This document shows positions 43,839 through 52,636 of a stretch of DNA of 64,000 nt, one piece after another; the first letter of the stretch is position 1; the number at the start of each line of letters is the position of its first letter. The notes under the pieces are model-generated. The model worked only from the letters and a program-made list of their open reading frames with translations. It was not told the DNA's origin and did not search any database. A program made the translations under genes and the position numbers. The stretch comes from REEB426 sp964551975 (lineage in GTDB: Bacteria; Actinomycetota; Actinomycetes; S36-B12): the NCBI GenBank assembly GCA_964551975.1, contig CAZKFI010000001.1, positions 62,001 through 126,000 on the forward strand. The letters run 5' to 3'.

Positions 43839-46634
43839 ATGGTGAACGAGGAGCCGTGGCGTCCGGACGTCTCCGTCGTGTTGATTTCCTTCAACGACGC
43901 CAAGCGCCTGCCGCGTGCCCTGCGGTCACTGGCCGCGCAAACATTGCGCAATATCGAAATCATCGTTGTGGACGACGCCTCCACCGATGACACCGCGTCC
44001 GTAGTGGCGGCCGCAATGCAGCGTGATGCACGGATTCGCTATGTGCGGCTGGAACAGAACTCTGGTGGCTGCAGTGCCCCCCGTAACCGCGGGATAGCCG
44101 AGGCGCGTGGCACCTGGGTGATGTTCTGCGATTCCGACGATGTCTATGAGCGACATGCTGCGAAGAATCTGCTCTGGGCGGTCGAGGAAGCCGATGCGGA
44201 TCTGGGCTGCGGTGTGGCCGATCGTGTGGATGTTCGAACAGGCAAGGTCAGGCGCTGGCATGCCGAGCTCCATGAGCCTGCTGTCTTGGACAGCATCATG
44301 GAGCGGCCGGAGCTCATCGCCGACACCATCAGTGTGAACAAGATCTACCGCAGGGCCTTTCTGGAGGCGCACAACCTCAGATTCCCGGAGGGTGTGCTCT
44401 ACGAAGATCAACTCTTCACGATCGAGGCGTACGCACTTGCTCGGCGGATCGTCGTGTTGGAGCAAAGCGTGTATCGCTGGTACGTGGAGCGTCTCAGTGA
44501 TGCTCCGTCGATCACGCAGCGTCGCACAGAGGCACGTAATGCCGCGAGCCGAGTGGCCGTCAATCGCCTGATTGATGCGCGGCTACGGGTGCTCGATCGA
44601 CCCGAACTGCGACGGGTCAAGGATGCGAAATTCCTCCGTCATGACCTGTCGTTGCACCTGGCCTCGTTGCTGGACGCCGATGAACTCCAAGCGAGAGCCA
44701 TCATGCGCGAGTTGGCCGAGTACGTCAGCGAACTCGACCTTACGAGCGTCGAGGATGTCCAAGCTCCCCTGCGCATTGCGGTGTATCACCTGCTCATCGG
44801 TGACCTTGCGGGCGTGCGAAGTGCCATGCGTTACCTGGCCTGGTCCGGCACGATTGATGGTCCCATTCGACCTGATGAAGAAGGTGACGTCTGGGCCTGT
44901 GAGCACCTCGCTGATGGCCCCATGTTCGGCGGTTTTCGGCCGCGTTGGTGGCTGGATGCCTCGGAACTCAACGTGGCAGCGATTGCTCCAGCCCAGCGCC
45001 CTTGGTGCCACCTCGTCGAGGAGCTGACCTGCAAGGGCAACCGGATGCGTGTTGCCGGCACAACGATCGATGCCTTCGGGGACCTGTCCTGGGTTATTGC
45101 CGCGCGGATGGTGTTCCTGGGTCCAGCAAACCGACCCATGTTGGAGATCCCACTCAGTTGGACTGAGACGGTTGTTGAGAACCGAAGCTGCTGGGCCTGG
45201 GCTGGCGACGCGCGGGTAACGGCAACCGCGGGAACCGTGCTGCCGGCAAGTGCCGCGGGCATGCTTGCACTCGCGCTGCGGTTCCGGACCCCAACCGGGG
45301 ACGAATACGAAATTTCCCAGCCCGTTCATGTATCGATGACGAAAGTAACTGAGGCGATCATTCCGCGGTATGGATGGCCGCAACTGCCACCTGAACCTCC
45401 GGATGCGGTTCGGATAGGTCCTGCTCCGGCTGGCACGATCGCCTGGCAGGCGATCAGGCAACGCGATCCGATTCTGAGTGGACTGTGGTTGCGGCTTCGT
45501 CTGGGCCCCGGAGTTGTGCGCGGTGGACTGAAGTGGCTGCTACAGCGCGTGGCTCGACTACTGCCGACCACTGGCGCAGTGGTGCTGGCCTCCGGAGATG
45601 GGCGTCGGTTCGTGGGGCAGCCACGTGCTCTCAGCGAAGCCTGGCACGCATCGCATCCACGGCTGCGGCAGATCTGGATCCATAGCGGTGAGCCGGAGCG
45701 ATTCCCCGCGTGGGCGCGACTCGTTGATCGACGGTCTCTTGCCTATCACTGGATCATGGCGCGATCCCGGTGGTGGGTTGACGACCGGGGTATCGCACTG
45801 AGTGTGCGCAAGGGGCGCGGGCAGCGTTACCTCCAGGCCTGGACGGGCACCCCGGTCCTGCGTGTGGGCAACGCTGATCCCACATGGGTCTGCACGCCCA
45901 AGGCGATTCGCGAACCGGCTCCGGCGTCTATTCGCCGCTGGAATGCACTGCTGGTTGCTTCTGCACAGGGTGACGACGACCTCGCCAATGCCCTGGGCTT
46001 CACCGGAGCGCGGGTGGGGCCGGGGTCGCCCTTCGCCCAGCAGGTCGCGGCTGGTGTCCCGCGAGGCCTACCCCCGGAGATGGTGGTGCCCGATGGTCGC
46101 CCCGTCATCCTGATTGCACCCACTCACCCGGATCTCATCGATGCTGGGATCGGCATCGAGCGGCTGGCCGAAGCGGTGGCTGGTAAGGCCGCCCTGCTCA
46201 TCCGGCGTCCGGATGGTCGTCCGGTGCGGATGCCGTCAGCGCTGCGGCACACCGCGTTGGATATCAGTGGTTTCGACGATATGGCTCGCGTGATCGGTGG
46301 CTGCGACCTCTTCATCACCGATGCTGCCAACTGGGTGGTGGATGCTGCAGTTGCGGAACGACCCCTGATCATCGTCGACCCGCAAGATCTACCCGCTGGT
46401 GTCGAACCGTTGAGTCGCGTACCAGGGTTTAGTTGGGACCTTGCACAGGCCGGCCCTGTGGTTCGCGACCCTGATCAGCTCGTGGCGCTGGTTTCCGAGT
46501 GGCTGCTCAGGCGTGACGCCGCGTGGGTGGCGGAATTCAGTGAAGGACGCGCGAGGCTGGCTTCGCTAGCTGGGCCGTTGGACGCGGCGGTAAGCGAGGC
46601 TGCACTTGCAGTACTCCAGCGGCGCACTCGGTGA
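43839..46634 (+). CDS. GT2 glycosyltransferase fused to a TagF-like domain
   Basis: 931 residues. Residues 1 to about 230 are a GT-A domain: VSVVLISFNDAKRLPRAL, VDDASTDDT, FCDSDDVYERHAA. A middle region (about 330-560) is unrecognised. The last 330 residues resemble CDP-glycerol glycerophosphotransferases (ARSRWWVDDRG, GQRYLQAWTGTPVLRVG, FITDAANWVVDAAVAERP). The His of the usual WHGT motif is replaced: the text is AWTGT near residue 668, and the second catalytic area reads LLIRRPDG in place of KPHP. So the transferase half may have lost or changed chemistry. AGGATGA precedes the ATG; it overlaps the next gene by GTGA. Confidence 0.8.
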   Translation: MVNEEPWRPDVSVVLISFNDAKRLPRALRSLAAQTLRNIEIIVVDDASTDDTASVVAAAMQRDARIRYVRLEQNSGGCSAPRNRGIAEARGTWVMFCDSDDVYERHAAKNLLWAVEEADADLGCGVADRVDVRTGKVRRWHAELHEPAVLDSIMERPELIADTISVNKIYRRAFLEAHNLRFPEGVLYEDQLFTIEAYALARRIVVLEQSVYRWYVERLSDAPSITQRRTEARNAASRVAVNRLIDARLRVLDRPELRRVKDAKFLRHDLSLHLASLLDADELQARAIMRELAEYVSELDLTSVEDVQAPLRIAVYHLLIGDLAGVRSAMRYLAWSGTIDGPIRPDEEGDVWACEHLADGPMFGGFRPRWWLDASELNVAAIAPAQRPWCHLVEELTCKGNRMRVAGTTIDAFGDLSWVIAARMVFLGPANRPMLEIPLSWTETVVENRSCWAWAGDARVTATAGTVLPASAAGMLALALRFRTPTGDEYEISQPVHVSMTKVTEAIIPRYGWPQLPPEPPDAVRIGPAPAGTIAWQAIRQRDPILSGLWLRLRLGPGVVRGGLKWLLQRVARLLPTTGAVVLASGDGRRFVGQPRALSEAWHASHPRLRQIWIHSGEPERFPAWARLVDRRSLAYHWIMARSRWWVDDRGIALSVRKGRGQRYLQAWTGTPVLRVGNADPTWVCTPKAIREPAPASIRRWNALLVASAQGDDDLANALGFTGARVGPGSPFAQQVAAGVPRGLPPEMVVPDGRPVILIAPTHPDLIDAGIGIERLAEAVAGKAALLIRRPDGRPVRMPSALRHTALDISGFDDMARVIGGCDLFITDAANWVVDAAVAERPLIIVDPQDLPAGVEPLSRVPGFSWDLAQAGPVVRDPDQLVALVSEWLLRRDAAWVAEFSEGRARLASLAGPLDAAVSEAALAVLQRRTR

Positions 46635-47806
46635 CCGCGATGACGACTACCAGCCATCGCGTGGTCTTCATTGCCAACAACGTCGAGGAGTTGGGTGGTG
46701 CCCAGCGCGTAGTGCACACGCTCGCAGAGGGTTTATCCCAACGAGGACACGATGTGACGGTCGTCGGTGTCGTTCCGGCGACGGTGCCCCATGGTGCAGG
46801 GATGTCGTCGACAGCAACGACCTCTTACCGGCAGATCACCTTGCTGGCAGAACCGCTGCCTCCACCACTACCCGGTTCCGGTATGCGCACGCGGCTGGGG
46901 CGCGCGTTTCGCGCTCGGCAGGCAGTGCGCCAGCGCCTGCGCGATGAAGCCGTCACGGCGCTGGGTGCGGTACTGAACGCGGGTTCACCGGGGATTGTCG
47001 TATCAGCGCAGGTGTGGGCCATGGAGCATCTGCGTGAAGTTCCCAAGCGCCAGTTCGATCCTCGACAGTGGCGAATCATTGGGCAGTACCACGCCTCTTA
47101 CCGTGCGGCAGCCACTGGGCGCGATCTGGTCAGACTCCAGCGTTCCTACGCCGAGGTAGATGTGGTGACGGCCCTATGCGATGAGGATCGGCGTGCCTTC
47201 ATCGCGGCTGGACTACCGCACACGATCACCATGACCAACCCCGTTCCCTCGTGGCCGGCCCAGCCCGTGAAAAGCACGGCTCGTACGGTCGTGTTCTTGG
47301 GTCGATTAGCACCGGAGAAGGGCCCCAAGGTTCTCCTGGATGCCTGGGCGCGAATCGTGGACAGCCAGCCTGACTGGCAACTGCTGGTCTACGGAACCGG
47401 CCCTCAGGCTGACCAGGTGCGCGCACAGGCCGCACAACTGCCGCGCGTAAGGCTGATGGAGCCCGTCGATGATCCGCAGATGGCATTGGCCCAGGCCGAG
47501 ATTCACGTCTTACCGTCGCTGAGTGAGGGATCACCGCTGGCCCTCGTTGAAGCCATGGCAAGCGGACTTGCCTGCGTTGCATCGGACTGCTCGGCAGGGG
47601 TACGTGATCTGGTTCAGCCTGGGCGTACCGGGGTACTGGCACGTGCGGGCGATGCCAGCAGCCTTGCTGGAGCACTCGCAACGGTTATGAGCGATGCGCC
47701 CCTACGCGAGCGACTCGGAGCATCGGCGCGCATTGCGGTCGAGAATCGACGCCTTGAGGTAACCCTGGATCGCTGGGAGGAACTCTTCGTGCAGGTGCTG
47801 CGCTAG
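46631..47806 (+). CDS. Family 4 glycosyltransferase
   Basis: 391 residues, GT-B fold. N-terminal FIANNVEELGGAQRVVHTLA has the acceptor-side GGAQ motif. The donor domain shows VFLGRLAPEKGPKVLLDAW and HVLPSLSEGSPLALVEAMA, with the conserved EGSPLALVEA nucleotide-sugar motif. Retaining transferase, donor unknown. GTG start overlaps the stop of the fusion gene (GTGA). Its stop shares CTAG with the opposing nucleotidyltransferase gene. Confidence 0.9.
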   Translation: MTAMTTTSHRVVFIANNVEELGGAQRVVHTLAEGLSQRGHDVTVVGVVPATVPHGAGMSSTATTSYRQITLLAEPLPPPLPGSGMRTRLGRAFRARQAVRQRLRDEAVTALGAVLNAGSPGIVVSAQVWAMEHLREVPKRQFDPRQWRIIGQYHASYRAAATGRDLVRLQRSYAEVDVVTALCDEDRRAFIAAGLPHTITMTNPVPSWPAQPVKSTARTVVFLGRLAPEKGPKVLLDAWARIVDSQPDWQLLVYGTGPQADQVRAQAAQLPRVRLMEPVDDPQMALAQAEIHVLPSLSEGSPLALVEAMASGLACVASDCSAGVRDLVQPGRTGVLARAGDASSLAGALATVMSDAPLRERLGASARIAVENRRLEVTLDRWEELFVQVLR

Positions 47807-48501
47807 CGACCCAGATGGGCGTTGGCGCGGGTGAGGTCTTCCTCGAAATCAACTTCCACCGCGAAGAACTCCGTGATGTCCAGCGGATAGACCTGCATCC
47901 CGTCGCGCTCGATTGCCAGCTCGATGCCCCGTTCGAAGTAATCGTTGTCAGCGCAGGCGGCAAGTCCGGCGATGAGGCTTTCTCGGTCGGTAGGAGCGAC
48001 GTAGTTGATTCCGACTGCCTCACCAAGTGGTTGCGAGACCGACTTCGATAGTTGCGCGACATTGCCACGGTCGTCGACGGTGTACTTCACTTCCTCATCA
48101 CCCACCGCTGCAGTGTTGACGCAGATGAAGGAGCGACCTTGAGCCATCATGTCCTTTGCGCGCTCAAGAACACCGGGGTCGAAGACGACATCCCCATTCA
48201 TCCACAGCACACCGCCGGGAGGTGTCAGGCGTAACGCCTTGAGCAGACTGCGGTTGGTATTGGTCTGGTCATAGGACTCGTTATATGCATAGGCGACATC
48301 CGGAAACGCTTCCAGGATTAGTTCCAACTTGAAGCCCACGACAGTGAGCACACGCAGGTCCTCGCCGAAGGCGAGCTGCAGGTTCTCAAGTTGTTGTTGC
48401 ATGATGGTGCGCCCGTCATTCAGACGGGTGAGCGGCTTGGGCCAAGGGCGCCCCAGTCGCGTTCCCATGCCCGCGGCGAGAATGACCGCTTGGACGCTCA
48501 C
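47803..48501 (-). CDS. LicC-like sugar/alcohol-phosphate nucleotidyltransferase
   Basis: 232 residues. N-terminal ILAAGMGTRLGRPWPKPL is the nucleotide-binding signature; YDQTNTNRSLLKAL and WMNGDVVFDP are typical of LicC-like cytidylyltransferases. It probably makes a CDP-alcohol (CDP-glycerol, -choline or another polyol). That matches the TagF-like gene with which it overlaps (GTGA) and the CDP-alcohol phosphotransferases at 52-55 kb. The specific alcohol is not readable. Confidence 0.8.
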   Translation of the reverse strand: MSVQAVILAAGMGTRLGRPWPKPLTRLNDGRTIMQQQLENLQLAFGEDLRVLTVVGFKLELILEAFPDVAYAYNESYDQTNTNRSLLKALRLTPPGGVLWMNGDVVFDPGVLERAKDMMAQGRSFICVNTAAVGDEEVKYTVDDRGNVAQLSKSVSQPLGEAVGINYVAPTDRESLIAGLAACADNDYFERGIELAIERDGMQVYPLDITEFFAVEVDFEEDLTRANAHLGR

Positions 48502-49748
48502 GCGACCTCGGCAGCAGTGATCCGCACACGCTTGAGGTTGGCAACCGCCCGATCATGATCGTTGATCGCAGCATCAAGGGCGACCCAGAAGCGCTGTGTG
48601 CTCTCACCTGGGCCCAGCCCATCGAAGTAGTAGTCGCGGACCTGATGACGTGCGGCAGCCATCGGGTCCTGGTTAAGGAGGCGCCCGAGATCGGTCGCAA
48701 GTGTTGCGATGGAACTGCTGTCGACGATGTGCGCCGCCGAGGCCACCGGAGTATCTGCCTGAAGGCGCTCGCGATCATTTCGCCGGTCCGTGAGAACGAT
48801 GGGTGCCTTTGGGCGCAGGTAGAGATGATCCAAAGTGACGCTGGAGACATCCCCGATAAAGAGGTCTGTTCCGCGAATGACCCCCAGGATGTCCTCGTTG
48901 AGACAGACCTGATGCCCCAACTCGGTGGGCGCACTGTTGATCCGGGCCACGATCGCTTGGTGAGCGGCTCGAACCGCCGGTGTGTCCGAGTCAGGGACGC
49001 GCGGGTGCGGTTTGTAGATCACGCGGGCCTGGGGTTGGGCGAGTGCGGCCTCGATGATGGCCACGCCGTACCGATCAAGGGAGGTGTAGTTGTTGGCCTC
49101 GTCCTCACCTTCCCAGGTGGGCGCGTAGGTGATGGTCGGGCCGTCGTGGGAGGAAAGTGGGTTGGCCACGGCCAGGTCCAACTGCGGGCGTCCCACGCGG
49201 GTCAGGTGGTCGAGGTTGAACCAGGCCAGGGCTGCTGCGTGGCGATCCACCGCAGCTTGCCCGGCGACGAATACGCGGTCGTAGGCCTTGGCCTGATTGC
49301 TGACCATGCAGATCTTGTCGCTCTCACCGTGGTTGACGTGGATATGCACGGCTTGCTGGAAGGCCAGCGACTGGAAGTTCGTATACGAATTGTTGACGTA
49401 CAGCACGGCCCGAAAGTTGGCACGGTCATACAAAGCCATGAGCGCGTCGAACTTCGGAACTAGGGCGATCGGCACGTCGGTAAGGGCTTGCAGTGGTTCG
49501 TAGGACTCAGGTTGGCGAGCCACGATAATCACCCGGAGTTCGGGACGTTGGCGCAGTACCGCGAGCCAAGGCATGAGTTGGTAGAACTTATGTGGGCCAT
49601 CGGCAAAGTGGATCGCAACATCGGCCTCGGTGACGGCAGCTAGGTCGATGCCAACGGGCTCTGGCTCTACGAAGTCGCGAATCCGCCGAGCCACAGATCT
49701 GGCTGCGCGGCGAACGAGTGACCGGGTGGTCGAATTGGCCCTACTCAT
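48498..49748 (-). CDS. CDP-glycerol glycerophosphotransferase family (TagF/TagB-like)
   Basis: 416 residues. The catalytic motifs are intact: HVNHGESDK in the position of WHGTPLK, TYAPTWEGE, IYKPHPR and DLFIGDVSSVTLDHLYL. Members transfer polyol-phosphate from a CDP-polyol onto a lipid-linked carbohydrate at the membrane, building teichoic-type polymers. No transmembrane helix; a basic N-terminus could bind the membrane. Pairs with the nucleotidyltransferase downstream. Divergent from the exporter genes. Confidence 0.85.
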   Translation of the reverse strand: MSRANSTTRSLVRRAARSVARRIRDFVEPEPVGIDLAAVTEADVAIHFADGPHKFYQLMPWLAVLRQRPELRVIIVARQPESYEPLQALTDVPIALVPKFDALMALYDRANFRAVLYVNNSYTNFQSLAFQQAVHIHVNHGESDKICMVSNQAKAYDRVFVAGQAAVDRHAAALAWFNLDHLTRVGRPQLDLAVANPLSSHDGPTITYAPTWEGEDEANNYTSLDRYGVAIIEAALAQPQARVIYKPHPRVPDSDTPAVRAAHQAIVARINSAPTELGHQVCLNEDILGVIRGTDLFIGDVSSVTLDHLYLRPKAPIVLTDRRNDRERLQADTPVASAAHIVDSSSIATLATDLGRLLNQDPMAAARHQVRDYYFDGLGPGESTQRFWVALDAAINDHDRAVANLKRVRITAAEVA

Positions 49749-49835
49749 GCTGCCATCACGCTCCGGACACGCACCGTGCTGCGTGAGCCCACTTGGTGCA
49801 GCGGTCTAGCCAAGAAGCCGCCGGTTGCATTGGCC

Positions 49836-49841
49836 TATGGT
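49836..49841 (+). promoter_or_regulatory. -10 element for the exporter operon
   Basis: TATGGT, six bases, GTG at 49848. It supports a start 72 bases inside the longest open frame, where family members begin. Confidence 0.55.
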
Positions 49842-49847
49842 AACGGC

Positions 49848-50621
49848 GTGCGCTCGGTGTGGGAGCACCGTCAGGTGCTGCGGATGCTCGTGTTGCGGGA
49901 TCTGCAGCGGAAGTACTCGAATTTTCGTCTGGGCTACCTCTGGTCGCTGCTCGAGCCCCTCGGCATGTCCATGGTGCTCTGGTTTGTTTTCTCTGTCCTG
50001 CTGGGTGCCCGACAACTGGGCCAGCAGCCGTACTTCCTCTTCCTGGCGCTGGCGATCCTTCCGTGGTGGTGGTTCACCAAGGGGATCACCGCTGCGACGA
50101 AGGTTTACCGCCGGGACACCATCGCCCTGCGCATGAGTTTGCTGCCCACTCGGTTGTGGGTTCTGCGAGTGATCCTGGCTTCGATGATCGAGTTCCTGAT
50201 GTCGCTGCCAGTGATTGTGGTCGCCATGTTGGTTACGGGAACACTGCCAGGTCCGCTGGTGATCCTGTTTCCCGTGGGAGTCGCCCTGCAATTCCTCTTC
50301 ATGTACGGCGTTGGGCTACTGGTGGCCTCGGTCGCGTCGGTGTTCCCTGATTTCGAGCGGATGATTCGCATCCTGCTGCGTACCGCATTCTATTTATCTC
50401 CGGTCCTGTACTCAATCGCGAATATCCCTGAGCGGGTGCAGGCCTTGGCTGCACTCAACCCACTCGTAGGCATCTTCGGCCTGTATCGCATCGGGTTCTG
50501 GCCAACCGAGACGGAAGAGCTCGTACTCTTTCTGATCTCGCTGGGTTCCGGAATCACCCTCAGTGTTATCGGCGCCATCACCTTCTATCGGCTTGAGCGC
50601 CGGATCCTGAAGGAGGCCTGA
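49848..50621 (+). CDS. ABC-2 type polysaccharide/polyol-phosphate exporter permease (Wzm/TagG-like)
   Basis: 257 residues with six hydrophobic helices. RDLQRKYSNFRLGYLWSLLE at the start and FPDFERMIRILLRTAFYLSP in the second half are characteristic of TagG/Wzm. It carries a lipid-linked polymer across the membrane together with an ATPase. The frame opens at GTG 49776, but the leaderless -10 and family length favour 49848. TGATG overlap with the next gene, its presumed ATPase. Confidence 0.87.
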   Translation: MRSVWEHRQVLRMLVLRDLQRKYSNFRLGYLWSLLEPLGMSMVLWFVFSVLLGARQLGQQPYFLFLALAILPWWWFTKGITAATKVYRRDTIALRMSLLPTRLWVLRVILASMIEFLMSLPVIVVAMLVTGTLPGPLVILFPVGVALQFLFMYGVGLLVASVASVFPDFERMIRILLRTAFYLSPVLYSIANIPERVQALAALNPLVGIFGLYRIGFWPTETEELVLFLISLGSGITLSVIGAITFYRLERRILKEA

Positions 50622-51436
50622 TGGCGCGCCAGCGAATTCAGCCGAACCTCGCGCACGCGATCCTTTTTGAGGACGTCGGCATCGCTATGCCGCGCGAGCG
50701 CCGTCGCGGGGGCAGTGGCCGCAGGCATCGACTCCGTCGACTTGCGGGAGAGGTTGCTCGCAGCCAAACCTGGATGTTGCGCAATGTCGATGCCTTCGTT
50801 GACTCCGGTGAGGCAGTTGCAGTGATCGGCGTGAAGAACGGCGGCAGGGAAGAACTCCTGCGATTAGCAGCAGGCACCCTGTTGCCCGACGAAGGTCGCG
50901 TGACCCAGCGGTCAACCGTAGTACCCCTCATCAGCATTGCGCGCACACTCAATCGTCGCCTCACCATTCGCCAAAACATCTATGTCATCGCTGGACTGCT
51001 TGGTATGACCCCCGATGAGGTGGCCAAAGTATTCGACACCATCGTCGAAGAAGCTGGTGTCCGCGGAGGCCTCGATCGACATCTCGGGCCGACCCCAACA
51101 CCAATTCGGCAGCGATTGGCCTGGTCGATCGGTATGGCCACACATGCTCAGACCTATGTCATCGACCAGGTATTGGCTGCAGGCGCACCTGCAGCAGTCC
51201 AGGCATGCTGGGAACAGATCGCACAACTCCGGGCCGATGGCACGGCCTTCCTGATCGGTTCAGATGATCTGGTGCAGTTGCAGGCAGTCTGCGACCGAGC
51301 CCTGTTCGTCAACGATGGCGTGGTGAAGCCCTGCACAGTGGAGGAGGGCATCAACCAGCTGCGACGCGCGCGACGCAGGGCTGCGAGAAAGAATGAGCGC
51401 AGACAGGAACACGAGTTCGAAGATGACGACGAATGA
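50621..51436 (+). CDS. Degenerate ABC ATPase (TagH/Wzt-like pseudo-ATPase)
   Basis: 271 residues in the place where the exporter ATPase is expected. The fold is recognisable (AVIGVKNGGREELLRLAAG; LTIRQNIYVIAGLLGM; LRADGTAFLIGSDD) but every catalytic element is changed. Walker A at 70-77 has Arg76-Glu77 for Lys-Ser/Thr. The signature reads PTPIRQRLAW in place of YSSGM. Walker B is VIDQVLAAG with Gln183 for Glu. The H-loop His is replaced by Ser. The C-terminus is strongly charged. The reading frame is intact, so this is not simple decay. It may regulate or recruit, with ATP hydrolysis supplied elsewhere. Confidence 0.82.
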   Translation: MARQRIQPNLAHAILFEDVGIAMPRERRRGGSGRRHRLRRLAGEVARSQTWMLRNVDAFVDSGEAVAVIGVKNGGREELLRLAAGTLLPDEGRVTQRSTVVPLISIARTLNRRLTIRQNIYVIAGLLGMTPDEVAKVFDTIVEEAGVRGGLDRHLGPTPTPIRQRLAWSIGMATHAQTYVIDQVLAAGAPAAVQACWEQIAQLRADGTAFLIGSDDLVQLQAVCDRALFVNDGVVKPCTVEEGINQLRRARRRAARKNERRQEHEFEDDDE

Positions 51437-51457
51437 TCAGTTGTGGCGAATGATTGA

Positions 51458-52636
51458 GTGGTGGATTCCGTGACCCCTCCGACAGCCCTGGGAGTCCTTC
51501 CGGCGCTGCCACCAGACGCGGTGCTGCTGCACATCGGCGTGCACAAGACTGGGACCACCGCGATCCAGGCAGCCTTGGCCGATGCGCGCGAGCAACTCCT
51601 GGCCCACCAGGTGCTGTATCCGGGACGCCTACAGGCTCAACATCGCGCAGCACTTGCGGCACTGGGTCGAACCTGGGGTTGGAACCAGCGCGGTGGTGCG
51701 GTCGTTCCAACCCGGCACCTTGAGGCAATTGCCAAAGAGGTCGCCGGATTTTCCGGCCGGGCTGTCATCAGTAGCGAGTTCTTCTGCGAAGCAGACGCTG
51801 AGACTGCGCAGCGAGTCGTGGCAATGCTTGGCGGAAAGCGCGTGCATATCGTCGTCACCTTGCGCAATTTGGGCAGTCTGCTGCCAAGCTCCTGGCAGCA
51901 GTACCTGAAATATGGCCTGGAGTCGGACTACGAACCCTGGCTGCGTGATGTCTTTGCCGAACCTGGCAGTTCGCGCAAGTCACCCACATTCTGGCGACGT
52001 CACGACCACGGAGCCGTCGTGCAGCGATGGGCGGATGCGGCCGGCTCGGACCAGCTGACGGTCCTCGTGCTCGAGGAGGTTGATCGCGCTGCGTTGTTCG
52101 TGGCCTTTGCGCAGTTACTCGGCATACCCGAAGACCTACTCACCAGCCGGATGGATCTGACCTCGAACCGATCCATGACCGCCGCCGAAGCAGAGTTGCT
52201 CCTGGGTGTCAACCGCCGAGTGAAGCGCGAGTTGCAGTGGCCCGACTACGTGCGCCTGGTGCGGCGTGGCATGGCGCTTGCCATGGTCGAGAAGCGCCAG
52301 CCCAGCCCCACTGAGCCGCGGGTCATCACACCTGACTGGGCATTGGATGCGGCGGCGCAGCAGGGGGAGCTCGTCGTTGCGCAGATCGCTGCGGCGGGTG
52401 TTCGCGTTGCGGGGCCCCTACCCGCACTTGCCGTGCGATTGCCCTCCCCGAAGAGTGCAGTGCCAGCAGAGAGTCCGGGGGCCATGCAACTGCCGGTTGC
52501 AGCGGCTCTGGAGGCGGTTGCCGCCGTTGTCACTGAATCGGCTCAGCAGATGTCCAGTCGTGCACTTGCTCGGCAACTCCTGCGACAGATCCGCAATGAC
52601 CTGCGAGATCGATTGCGGCCACGGGCGAAGTCGTGA
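51458..52636 (+). CDS. Sulfotransferase-like protein
   Basis: 392 residues. HIGVHKTGTTAIQAAL matches the 5'-phosphosulfate-binding loop of PAPS-dependent sulfotransferases, and VVTLRNLGSLLPSSWQQYLK the 3'-phosphate-binding strand with Arg and Ser. The C-terminal 100 residues are Ala-rich and unrecognised. It would place sulfate on a sugar of the polymer made by neighbours. Starts at GTG; no strong ribosome site. GTGA overlap with the next gene. Confidence 0.75.
   Translation: MVDSVTPPTALGVLPALPPDAVLLHIGVHKTGTTAIQAALADAREQLLAHQVLYPGRLQAQHRAALAALGRTWGWNQRGGAVVPTRHLEAIAKEVAGFSGRAVISSEFFCEADAETAQRVVAMLGGKRVHIVVTLRNLGSLLPSSWQQYLKYGLESDYEPWLRDVFAEPGSSRKSPTFWRRHDHGAVVQRWADAAGSDQLTVLVLEEVDRAALFVAFAQLLGIPEDLLTSRMDLTSNRSMTAAEAELLLGVNRRVKRELQWPDYVRLVRRGMALAMVEKRQPSPTEPRVITPDWALDAAAQQGELVVAQIAAAGVRVAGPLPALAVRLPSPKSAVPAESPGAMQLPVAAALEAVAAVVTESAQQMSSRALARQLLRQIRNDLRDRLRPRAKS

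Noticed and set aside
49776..49847. Longer exporter permease start
   Set aside because: The leaderless -10 at 49836-49841 and family length both favour GTG 49848.
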